Below are positions 48,701 through 53,321 of a stretch of 64,000 nt of DNA, in pieces (within the stretch, counting starts at the first letter, position 1; each line of letters opens with the position of its first letter). Location of the stretch: assembly GCF_900100795.1 (NCBI RefSeq), contig NZ_FNCO01000016.1, positions 103,349 through 167,348 on the forward strand, given 5' to 3'. Both the position numbers and the translations under genes were made by a program. A model generated the notes under the pieces. It was given only the letters and a program-made list of their open reading frames with translations. It ran no database searches and was not told the DNA's origin. This DNA is from Pseudomonas abietaniphila. Its GTDB lineage: Bacteria > Pseudomonadota > Gammaproteobacteria > Pseudomonadales > Pseudomonadaceae.

Positions 48701-50081
48701 TGACGCTGATGTTGTTGATCACGCCGCCGAGGGAGTTGCTGTCACCGGCTTTGAATTCCAGTTTGGCATTGCCGTCGCTCGTCACCGGAACGTCGAACGT
48801 GTATGTCTTGATGCCGGTGACGGAGTTGTTCAGCGTGCCGACGAGCTTGCCACCCCAGTAAACGTTGATCAGGGAGTTGCTTTCTGCACCTGCGCGCACG
48901 GAGTAATCGACCGAAATCGTGTAGGTCGCACCCGCCTTGGCATCGATGTTGGTGTACAGGTTGCTCGGGTCGCCCGGGTTGCGCTCAAGCTCGATAACGG
49001 CGGTATTTTGCGCGTTGCCTGCGACGCCATAGGTGCCCGGCTGGCTGATTTCAACGACGTCGCCGCTGTTATCGGTGTGCCATGCGCCGCCCGAAATGTC
49101 GCCGATCGAGCCGGTTGTGTGGCCGTTGACGTTGAGGGAGGCAACGGTCTTGTCGCCGACCAGCACCAGGTCAGGCATGTCGGTGACAGGCGCAACGTTG
49201 ATGGTTCCGGCGGCTGGCTTGACGGCGCCCAGGTTCTGGTTATCGACAGCGGTGTAGGTGAAGTCGGTTTTGCCGCTCCAGTCTTTGTCCGGCTTGAAGT
49301 AGATGGTGGCGCTGTTGTTGGCGGCCGCGATGTCGCTGGCGCTGGTCAGCTCTTGAGTGCCGGCCGCGTCGGCGTAGAACTTGCCGTGTTCCGCCATGTC
49401 GACCAGGTTGAAATGGTCAATCTTGCCGTCAACGTCTGCGCCGCCGAGCACGATTTTGATCATGCCGTCTTCGTCGCCGTTGCCCGAAGCAGCAGCCACG
49501 GTCGGTGCATCGTTGACCGGCGTGATGTCGATTTCGCCCGTGTGGCTGCCAGACTGGTTGTTGGTGCCGTGCGCGTCGACGTCAGTGACTTCGATTTTCA
49601 CGCCGCGTGGCGTGGCCGATGGGTCGTCACTGTTGTTGGCGTAGGTGATCGAGTTGATCAGCTTGGTGTAGTCGGCGACCGAGGCATTGCCGCTCAAGGT
49701 GATGATGATGCTGCCGTCCGGGCCATTGCTCAGTGTGTAGCTGATGCCCAGGCCGGTATTGCCTTCGGTGCCACCCTTGTAGTACTCGGAAGCGATCAGG
49801 TCTTCAGCCTGAATGCCGGTCAGGGTGATCTTCGCGCCGCTCAGGGTGTCGCCATCGACGTCTTTGATCTGCAGGTTGTTGACCAGCGATTGAGCTTCGG
49901 CGTTTTCGACGTAGGTCGCGTTTTCGAAGGTGATGGTCGGCGCGTCGTTGACAGCGACTACGTGAACGGTGCTGTTCACCGGCACGGAGTCATTCTGGCC
50001 GTCGTTGACGGTTACCGTGATGTTGCGGTCGGCCACGCTCGGGTTGTTGCTGTCGTTGTGGAAGGTGATCGATTTGATCAC
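36711..50081 (-). CDS. lapA: LapA-like giant adhesin, C-terminal ~4,456 codons (gene split by a stop at 50301)
   Basis: In frame with the N-terminal piece 50301-51506; the intact gene would be 36711-51506, about 4,930 codons. From the N side: cadherin/Ig-like repeats of ~100-130 aa (about 50280-44560; each ends near NDAPVLDL), a PA14-like block (43453-44140), six VCBS-like units (TGQLQASDVD...DASGKWTLDASNAAYQHL, about 43250-40980), a second PA14-like block (40282-40969), two more VCBS units and a third PA14-like segment (about 39050-38500). A vWA domain follows (about 38040-37450; MIDAS FMVDTSGSMSGS), then RTX nonapeptides (GGNGNDLLIGGKGNDTLIGG, about 37450-37030) and a type I secretion signal. 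The first in-frame start after the stop is GTG 50081, inside a repeat and without a ribosome site, so translation of this part is doubtful. Confidence 0.85.
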   Translation of the reverse strand: MIKSITFHNDSNNPSVADRNITVTVNDGQNDSVPVNSTVHVVAVNDAPTITFENATYVENAEAQSLVNNLQIKDVDGDTLSGAKITLTGIQAEDLIASEYYKGGTEGNTGLGISYTLSNGPDGSIIITLSGNASVADYTKLINSITYANNSDDPSATPRGVKIEVTDVDAHGTNNQSGSHTGEIDITPVNDAPTVAAASGNGDEDGMIKIVLGGADVDGKIDHFNLVDMAEHGKFYADAAGTQELTSASDIAAANNSATIYFKPDKDWSGKTDFTYTAVDNQNLGAVKPAAGTINVAPVTDMPDLVLVGDKTVASLNVNGHTTGSIGDISGGAWHTDNSGDVVEISQPGTYGVAGNAQNTAVIELERNPGDPSNLYTNIDAKAGATYTISVDYSVRAGAESNSLINVYWGGKLVGTLNNSVTGIKTYTFDVPVTSDGNAKLEFKAGDSNSLGGVINNISVTEHLNTGLEDNAILLSTIKANTTDIDGSETLTLSLKGLPAGSTLTDGVHTFSATAGNTSTDITGWNLSALKFTPPSNLSGDIQLTVTATAQDGAAAPVSKDLNFNVHVIAVADAPTVTTTTALGAEDSQIHLNIGTALVDTDGSESLNHLTVSNIPLGATLTDGVNSYTSIKIGDGAVIIDGWDLSKLTITPPKDFNGQFTLQVSVTSTETTGQSATTTKPLTVTVTPVNDAPVLDLNTADGADQTGYALTYVENGKPLSIAGNVSITDVDNTTLKGATVTLTNAQAGDVLAISSQFGIKATVSGIVNGQITITLSGEASKASYEKIIQSITYKNTSDNPSTADRTLTVQVNDGQSEHNLSNVATTTISVTAVNDAPVVDLNGPFLPGNNTVTLPYVENAAPVKLMPLLTLSDPDSPNLQSATVTIKDAQAGDKLVFDTTNSKITITSETVNGQLVYTLKGAASQAEYAAVLKSVAFVSEGEDPVGGNRAITVQVNDGQDSSNVATANVTVIPVNDAPTLDLDPNASGTGFTTAYTENAPGVSIAGTNVKIGDVDNTNMKGAVITLTNAKAGDVLSALDQFGIHATVLDTRVLNGKITVILSGSADLASYQKMIQSITYSSTSENPDTTPRKITISVNDGEVLNSQSNTTTTTINVTAVNDKPVVVVGDNTYVENHDAVSIANGLVIKDVDNSTLSKAVITLTHMSPEDLIGSGHDLGGGKTDLGIDYSVSGPDANGTLTITLTGNASVANYQALIQSIQFVASGNNPTPGDRGVQISVTDTGLKGDNVGTETSVLVDGKITVVAVNDAPEVSFSSVSYTENGAPIQLVKDLQITDVDSGQLSGVKITLTGVQAEDLIVSKYYKNGTEGVTELGIAYKLSTDAKGNVVIELSGKSSIANYETLINSLTYQNNSDNPSTAPRGVTIAVTDADAHGTDNQTVTVGHADQVTVIAVNDAPVLDLNGPAGGTASTTTFTENGTALKVMPYMTITDPDSPTLKGATVSFTNPQDGDSLYFASTNAKITVTSATVDGKLVFTLTGEATQAEYNDLLKSLRFINTSDDPSSLNRVINVTVNDGVVDSAPAQAVIKVVPVNDAPVLDLDNSPAATGTGYSVGYTENGDAISISSANVGIVDPDNGTLKGATITLTNAQAGDMLAAADQFGIHAVVNDTRTTDGKITVTLTGEATLAQYQAMIESVTYKNTSDDPSTIDRTITVQVNDGSAQHNLSNVATSTIKVTAVNDAPVLDLNGPAGGSASTTTFTENGTALKVMPYMTITDPDSPTLKGATLTFTNPQDGDSLYFASTNAKITVTSTLVDGKQVFTLTGEATQAEYNDLLKSLRFINNSDNPSGDNRVINVTVNDGVVDSAPAQAVIKVIPVDDAPVIHAPVVTQTIAEDTVLTFSSANGNAITVTDADAGSSQLRIYVNVTGGTLVLANGDSSALHNGAVSLTGTLKEINAALEGAKFTPTQDSNNTTGTAGLSISVNDLGNTGALPTGSTGLTDSTTIKIDVTPVNDAPVARDDVGSPVVGTLQGNYYGYKEGTDGGNLGTIKQALDFIASHKADATFDAKTLNYGGSAFSNNLGQSGNLGTFLGGDKASLTYTNGSSTQTTTSDAIVELAGKVSMAAGTYSLKVTADDGYIVLIDGKQVLAVDANQSSASKTASFSVTGDGPHDIQIVYWDQGGYAQLKVEVAAVNSNGSVGPYSVLGTSNAIALGHDTLTTLEDQPLVIKAATLLANDSDVDGDKLTINTLQGHDPKVASAVYDLSGKVVGSVIMDANGNVVFTPGKDVNGLVTFSYTVTDGHATSNTATVTVNVTPVNDAPVAAVTAGNGVEDTTSTGQLQASDVDAGDVLTYAVKNADKPAGFSVDASGKWTLDASNAAYQHLGAGQTTTFTVPFTVTDKAGLSSTSNLTLTVTGTNDAPVAKVSTGLGVEDTTSTGQLQASDIDDKDVLSYTVNNDDKPAGFTVDASGKWTLDASDPAYQHLGAGETTTLTVPFTVTDKAGLTSTSNLTITVTGTNDAPVAKASTGTGLEDTTTTGQLQGSDADNGDVLTYTVNDADKPAGFSVDASGKWTLDASNPAYQHLAEGEKTTITVPFTVTDKAGLSSTSNLSIIVTGTNDAPVAQAATASAVEAQHITSGINNGAAVDGSALVATFTTTSANQTISFDWNFTAKDYSPYNDFAFVQINGQQVAVLSNVSAVGDYGTSGTHTYTYTFSTPGTYQIVVGVANVSDSSNDSVLTVGNLTGVTLDTLVANGTVVENNGKWTLTAEGATAQQISDLINKPLLVTGQLVANDVDDGSHLTYGLKTGAAAIDGFNLKSDGSWTFDSSNPAYDSLAAGEIKTITIPYTATDEHGATGNSTLTITVTGTNDAPVATVSTGAAAEDAKATGQLQASDVDNGDVLTYTVKDADKPAGFSVDASGKWTLDASNAAYQHLGAGQTTTFTVPFTVTDKAGLSSTSNLTITVTGTNDAPVAAVSTGTAVEDAKATGQLQASDIDDNDVLTYTVKDGDKPAGFSVDASGKWTLDASDPAYQHLAAGETTTITVPFTVTDKAGLTSTSNLTITVTGTNDAPVAGNDVGSPVVGTLQGNYYGYKEGTDGGNLGTIKQALDFIASHKADATFDAKTLNYGGSAFSNNLGQSGNLGTFLGGDKASLTYTNGSSTQTTTSDAIVELAGKVSMAAGTYSLKVTADDGYIVLIDGKQVLAVDANQSSASKTASFSVTGDGPHDIQIVYWDQGGYAQLKVEVAAVNSNGSVGPYSVLGTSNAIALGHDTLTTLEDQPLVIKAATLLANDSDVDGDKLTINTLQGKSTLTTPADVFDSANHKVGTVVMDANGNVVFTPAKDVNGLVTFSYTVTDGHANSNTATVTVNVTPVNDAPVAANNAQSVAEDATAPNNAGQLVATDVDTGDTLTYALTATTSTASGAITGNAPTGFVLDPATGKWAIDTSSDVYQKLGVGQSITFDVAFNATDKAGVVSNTGHLTLTVTGTNDAPVASATSKAVTEDTVATGQLQASDVDSNDALTFTVKDTDKPAGFTVDASGKWTLDASNAAYQHLAAGETATLTVPFTATDKAGLTSTSNLTITVTGTNDAPTVNTASGAGNEDTLITVNLSGADVDGTVNHFSLTPSATMHGSFFTDAEGLHAADLSNIAATSNTATLYFKPDADWSGSTAFTYTSVDDKGLASAGSATGTIKVAPVADTPIVNLTGAQVHSTGLVKDVWVGTLTGLGNGGNGADAATIKSGFNTTTPATTHTTASSAAESDVVQGTGTKLSGLIYLEAGHTYNFTGSADDSLLITLGGNQVASATWGAGAAVTNVGSGFTPTASGYYTLDIYHYNQAGPGNYSIGLSDKNNSTNAVTTVALDSAHTPIYATVDDLKVSGLNGVTLHENGTGTGEGYYTAYELNHGTENNPIKLSGITTQFGDSTDGSETHTVTVTGAPAGSVLTDAAGHSVTITGTNTPADVSALDLTSLVIKTPDYYSGNFTLHVTATATEAILTGNPAAVPTASASQDIVVKVDAGVYKSTEGTAGNSVVTGTAANDVVVADVSAMKLVPGQNYDIAFMVDTSGSMSGSLSTMIAQMKSVFSTLSAAAQGTGSGTVKIYLTNFDTSAHTGITVDLTHGGQAALDTLNKYLTNLQASGNTNYESVFNQTSAWFSSSAASNPGAQMLTYFITDGEPTYHDNANGKAVSGAAPTETMAAYNDLATKTAIEAIGIKTTTSLDQYDTNNHSQTVIDVSKLKDAILSNETLVGPGADNVNGGDGNDILFGDMINYGTLEGTAALKAFAAATLNVNVSTIDDKALHQFVSTHVDDVAHLANASNTYEAKYTLLQDGSDSLLGGNGDDILFGQGGSDLLNGGNGNDLLIGGKGNDTLIGGAGADTFAWKAGDTNSGGFDVIKDFNSSEGDKLDLSDLLQGENGNNVTDLTKYLQITNDGKDTTIQVSSTGQFATNPSATAAANTADVHIKVEGVQWNNSMINSLVSGADPTIKVDHH
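40282..40969. repeat. 688-bp near-identical block in adhesin, copy 1
   Basis: Matches 43453-44140 (offset 3,171 bp) with only about six substitutions that I could count, all near the 40660-40920 side (for example CATCGAGACC versus CATGGAGACC, GTCGGTGCC versus GTCTGTGCC). It encodes the PA14-like module beginning GNYYGYKEGTDGGNLGTIKQ and the start of the next repeat. Confidence 0.93.
43453..44140. repeat. 688-bp near-identical block in adhesin, copy 2
   Basis: Second copy of 40282-40969. Sequence on either side diverges sharply: DVG(S)PVV is shared, but the preceding linkers differ (TTPVNDAPVARD versus TGTNDAPVAGN). Confidence 0.93.
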
Positions 50082-50300
50082 AGCTTCGTATTCGGCAGCG
50101 GTCGCGGTGCCGGTCAGAGTCAGAACGATCTGGCCATTGACGGTCGTCGTGGTGACCGTGATGTTCGGGTTCGGGCTGCCGACGACCAGGCTGTCAGAGT
50201 CCTGGGGATTGGTCAGGGTGACCTTGGCGCCTTGCAGGTTAGGGCTGTCGACGTCGCTGACCTTGATGTCTGCGGCGATCGGAACACCGGCATTGGTGCC

Positions 50301-50303
50301 TTA
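50301..50303 (-). other. In-frame TAA that splits the adhesin gene
   Basis: On the minus strand the frame reads ...GINSETTFT-stop-GTNAGVPIAADIKVSDVDSP..., codon 402. Paralogous units in the same protein have TTFTENGTA at this point, so the codon was most likely GAA (Glu), one G-to-T change away. Both sides continue in the same frame. Confidence 0.9.
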
Positions 50304-51506
50304 GGTGAAGGTGGTTTCGCTATTGATGCCATTTGCGGAACCGTTCAGGTCAACCACGGGCAGCGCATCGTTATCGACGATGGTGGTGGTGACGCTGCCG
50401 TTAGTGCCGCTGACGACGACGTTTTCAAAGTTGCCGCCGGTGATGCCACCGATCGAGACCGTGACGTTTTCAACGCCTTCCGGAATCGTGTCGTTGAGCG
50501 TTGCCAGATCGAACGTGGCGCTGCTGGCACCGGCCGGAATCTTCACGCTGACGACTTTGGTGTAGTCGCTGCCGTCGGCCGCTGTGCCGCTGTAGGTCAG
50601 GTTAACGGTGACCTCGGTCTGCGCCGGGTTGCTCAGGCTGATGGTGTACGTCGCCGTCTGGCCTTCGGTGACCTGCGTGCTGCCGGTGATCGTGGCAACG
50701 GTGGTGTCGATGGTGTCAGTGATCGTCGTGACCGCTGGGGCCGGATTGGTGGTCAGCACCAGGCCCGAACCGCCGGTGGTACCGGTGATGGTGGTGGTGA
50801 CGTCGTGGGCGTCCAGGTACGGCGTGTTGCCGTTCGGGATCTGCACAGTCACGCTGCCGGAGGTCTGGCCTGCCTGAATCACGATCACCGAGCCGTTGGA
50901 CAGGGTGATGGTCAGGTCGCTGAGCGGCGCCTGGGTGACGGATGCTGTGTACACCAGCGCGCCGCCGGCTTCGGTCAGGGTTGGCGTTGCGGTCAGGCTC
51001 AACGTCGAGGCGCGCTGCGGAACGCCAGCGTCCTGTTCGGTGGCGGTGGCTGCGTTGTTGCCCAAGCCGTTGGTGTTGAAGCCGATGTTCGGGTTCACCA
51101 CGGCTGCCGTTTCGGTCAGCATCACGACGCTGTGACCGCCGCCGGCGTTGCCGCCATCGGTAGAGCCGGTGGTCTGGCCGGCAGCGGTGGCTTCCAGGTC
51201 TTTGGTCGGGTCGGCGCCCGCGGCGATGGCTTGTTGCAGTTCAGCAACCGAAGGCGCGGCCTGCTCGGTGGCTTCCGCCAGGTTGGTGGTGGACGTCGGG
51301 GCGTCTGAGCTCCACTGACTGTCACGGCCCATGTCCAATTGACGACCATCAGGCAGTTGCAGGGTGACCGAACCTTCCGGCCCGGTCAGCACCTGCTCGC
51401 CGGCCAACAGCCGGTCACCCTCGATCAGCACACGACGAATCCCTTCCGGGGAGACTGCGACTACTTGGCCAACAATGCTTTTGACGATGGCAACAACACT
51501 GCTCAT
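50301..51506 (-). CDS. lapA: LapA-like adhesin, N-terminal 401 aa (retention module), truncated
   Basis: Starts ATG 51506 with GGAGAG 8 bases upstream. Residues 1-106 form the LapA/BapA-type retention module (VVAIVKSIVGQVVAVSPEGI, RRVLIEGDRLLAGEQV) that holds the adhesin in the TolC-like pore; TAAG at 107-110 is the LapG cut site. After a Gly-rich linker come two Calx-beta/Ig-like units (about 155-265 and 270-385). The frame ends at TAA 50301. This piece lacks any secretion signal, so alone it should stay in the cytoplasm. In an intact allele it would be continuous with 36711-50300. Confidence 0.88.
   Translation of the reverse strand: MSSVVAIVKSIVGQVVAVSPEGIRRVLIEGDRLLAGEQVLTGPEGSVTLQLPDGRQLDMGRDSQWSSDAPTSTTNLAEATEQAAPSVAELQQAIAAGADPTKDLEATAAGQTTGSTDGGNAGGGHSVVMLTETAAVVNPNIGFNTNGLGNNAATATEQDAGVPQRASTLSLTATPTLTEAGGALVYTASVTQAPLSDLTITLSNGSVIVIQAGQTSGSVTVQIPNGNTPYLDAHDVTTTITGTTGGSGLVLTTNPAPAVTTITDTIDTTVATITGSTQVTEGQTATYTISLSNPAQTEVTVNLTYSGTAADGSDYTKVVSVKIPAGASSATFDLATLNDTIPEGVENVTVSIGGITGGNFENVVVSGTNGSVTTTIVDNDALPVVDLNGSANGINSETTFT
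51177..51188 (-). other. LapG cleavage site (TAAG) codons
   Basis: ACC GCT GCC GGC on the minus strand encodes Thr107-Ala-Ala-Gly110 in DLEATAAGQTTG. P. fluorescens LapA is cut between the two alanines of TAAG at the same residue numbers. Confidence 0.85.
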
Positions 51507-51605
51507 GGGGGTGACTCTCCGAGATTACCGATCAGTTGGTATCCATCATGCCGGCCTGCCCAAGGTGGGCTGCTTCATATTGGAGTACGTAAATTGTTCA
51601 AAACA

Positions 51606-51669
51606 TTGACGTCAAACAACTAAGGGTTTGATTTAGTTGTTGTTAATTATTTGACGTCAATTTATTAGC
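51606..51669. promoter_or_regulatory. Adhesin/lapE control region: two TTGACGTCAA palindromes and a FleQ-like box
   Basis: Perfect 10-bp palindromes TTGACGTCAA at 51606-51615 and 51651-51660, 45 bp apart centre to centre, enclose an inner inverted repeat (CAACTAA...TTAGTTG). GTCAATTTATTAGC at 51656-51669 matches the FleQ consensus (GTCAATTTATTGAC as read on this strand) at 12 of 14 positions. The region lies in the AT-rich, 401-bp divergent gap between the adhesin (minus) and lapE (plus). FleQ controls lap genes by c-di-GMP in P. putida; its role here is inferred. Confidence 0.5.
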
Positions 51670-51907
51670 ATCCTTTTTTCCGGATACTCATTAACTTTCT
51701 GCCAAACTATTGACCTATTCGGCGACATCCTAAACAATCGCCCCCGTAATGTCACATTGATATTTTCTGAGATCGTGTATTTCTGTTGTTCGCTCCCAGA
51801 GACCCTTCAGAACAGCCTGACGCCGCCGATCTCCTACACAAGCCTCTCTTGCAATGCAGTTATCAATACTGCGTTTTCGAACAAGTACGTTCTCGGGAAG
51901 AACCAAC

Positions 51908-53257
51908 ATGCGTGTGCAATTTCTCACTGCTGTACCCTTTGTTCTGACAGTCGGCTTCGTGCAGGCACAAACCCTGCCAGAAGCCATGCAGAAGGCCATG
52001 CAGGAACACCCTGAGGTCCAGGCAGGCGTCAACGCCCGTATCGCGCAGGACTACGCGGTTCGTGCAGCGAAGGGGGGTTACCTGCCGCGTGTCGATGTGA
52101 CAGCGGGGTACGGCCGTGCGGGATCTGACACCCCGTCGACGCGTGCGGAAAGTGGCAACAACGACTGGAAGACCATGAACCGCGGCGAGTCTGCCATACG
52201 TCTTCGTCAGATGCTCTTTGATGGGTTCGCGACAAGTAACGAAGTTGGGCGTCAACAAGCCACCGCCAATTCTCGGGCGTACTCTTTGTTGAATACTTCC
52301 GAGCGCACTGCTTTGACAGTTGCGCAGGTCTATATCGATGTTCTTACACAGCGCGAGATGGTTCGCCTGGCCGAAGAAAATCTTAAAAGTCACCAGCGTA
52401 TCTACGACCAGATCAAGTTGCGCACCAGTCGTGGTGTCGGACGAATGGCCGACATGGATCAGGCCGACGCCCGTTTGGCACAGGCCCAGAACAACCTGAT
52501 CACCGAACAGACCAACCTGGCTGACGCCCAGACCAACTACCTGAGCGCCGTGGGTATCGTGCCGGATCAGCTGGAAAAGCCGGCGCCGTTCGCGCTGATG
52601 CCAGCCGATCTGCAGGAAGCGCGTCGTCAGATGCTGGACAACAGCCCTGTGCTGCGCTCGGCTGAAGCGGACATCGCCGCGGCCGAGAAGCAGTACAGCG
52701 CGGCCAAGTCGACCTTTTCCCCGCGCTTCGACCTGGACCTGGGCCGTAACGCCGACAACAACGTCGGCGGCGACGAAGGCCACAACAATGGTTGGGAAGC
52801 GATGGTGCGCATGCAGTTCAACCTGTATGCCGGTGGCAGCAACAAGGCCGACCTGACGTCCAAGTCGTACCTGGCATCGCAGGCGCTGGACATCCGCAAC
52901 AACGCACTGCGTCAGTTGAACGAAGAACTGGGCCTGGCCTGGAACGCCTTCAACAACGCCTCCCAGCAAGTGCCGATCGCTCAGCAGTACGTTGATCGGG
53001 CGACGAGCGTCCGTACGTCGTATCAGCAGCAATTCAGCCTCGGAGAGCGTACTCTGCTCGATCTTCTCGACAGCGAGAACGAATTGTTCACCGCGCAACA
53101 GCGTCTGGTGCAACTGCAGAGCCTGAAAACGTACACCCAATACCGCATTCAAGCCGACATCGGCACCTTGCTGAAAAGCCAGGGCGTCGTGGCTCCGCTG
53201 GCATCGGTTGTGCAGAACGATATTAAACCGACGGTAAAACTGCCGGGCATGAACTGA
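51908..53257 (+). CDS. lapE: LapE, TolC-family outer-membrane channel
   Basis: 449 aa. Signal peptide MRVQFLTAVPFVLTVGFVQA then QTLPEAMQKAMQEHPEVQAG, followed by two OEP repeats of long helices (SYTQ-like YLPRVDVTAGYG, RQMLFDGFATSNEVGRQQAT, MQFNLYAGGSNKADLTSKSY) and RTLLDLLDSENELFTAQQRL near the end. It is the outer-membrane pore of the type I system that exports and then holds the adhesin by its retention module. Start ATG 51908 (GGGAAGAA upstream); the frame before it lacks a signal peptide. First of lapE-lapB-lapC. Confidence 0.93.
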   Translation: MRVQFLTAVPFVLTVGFVQAQTLPEAMQKAMQEHPEVQAGVNARIAQDYAVRAAKGGYLPRVDVTAGYGRAGSDTPSTRAESGNNDWKTMNRGESAIRLRQMLFDGFATSNEVGRQQATANSRAYSLLNTSERTALTVAQVYIDVLTQREMVRLAEENLKSHQRIYDQIKLRTSRGVGRMADMDQADARLAQAQNNLITEQTNLADAQTNYLSAVGIVPDQLEKPAPFALMPADLQEARRQMLDNSPVLRSAEADIAAAEKQYSAAKSTFSPRFDLDLGRNADNNVGGDEGHNNGWEAMVRMQFNLYAGGSNKADLTSKSYLASQALDIRNNALRQLNEELGLAWNAFNNASQQVPIAQQYVDRATSVRTSYQQQFSLGERTLLDLLDSENELFTAQQRLVQLQSLKTYTQYRIQADIGTLLKSQGVVAPLASVVQNDIKPTVKLPGMN

Positions 53258-53321
53258 TTCTTGACGCGCGTGTGTCAGGAGCCAGCTTCTTCTAACTGTT
53301 AGAGCTAAAGAGAGTGTCAGC

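Noticed and set aside
39400..50280. CRISPR-like regular repeats
   Set aside because: The repeats are in frame, about 300-390 bp long and encode protein domains; there are no short repeat-spacer units and no cas genes.
39057..51308. Very long open frames on the plus strand opposite the adhesin (for example 43050-47546, 1,498 codons)
   Set aside because: They mirror the repeat pattern and codon bias of the minus-strand adhesin, have no ribosome sites, and look like low-complexity Val/Gly/Arg strings. The minus strand has clear domains.
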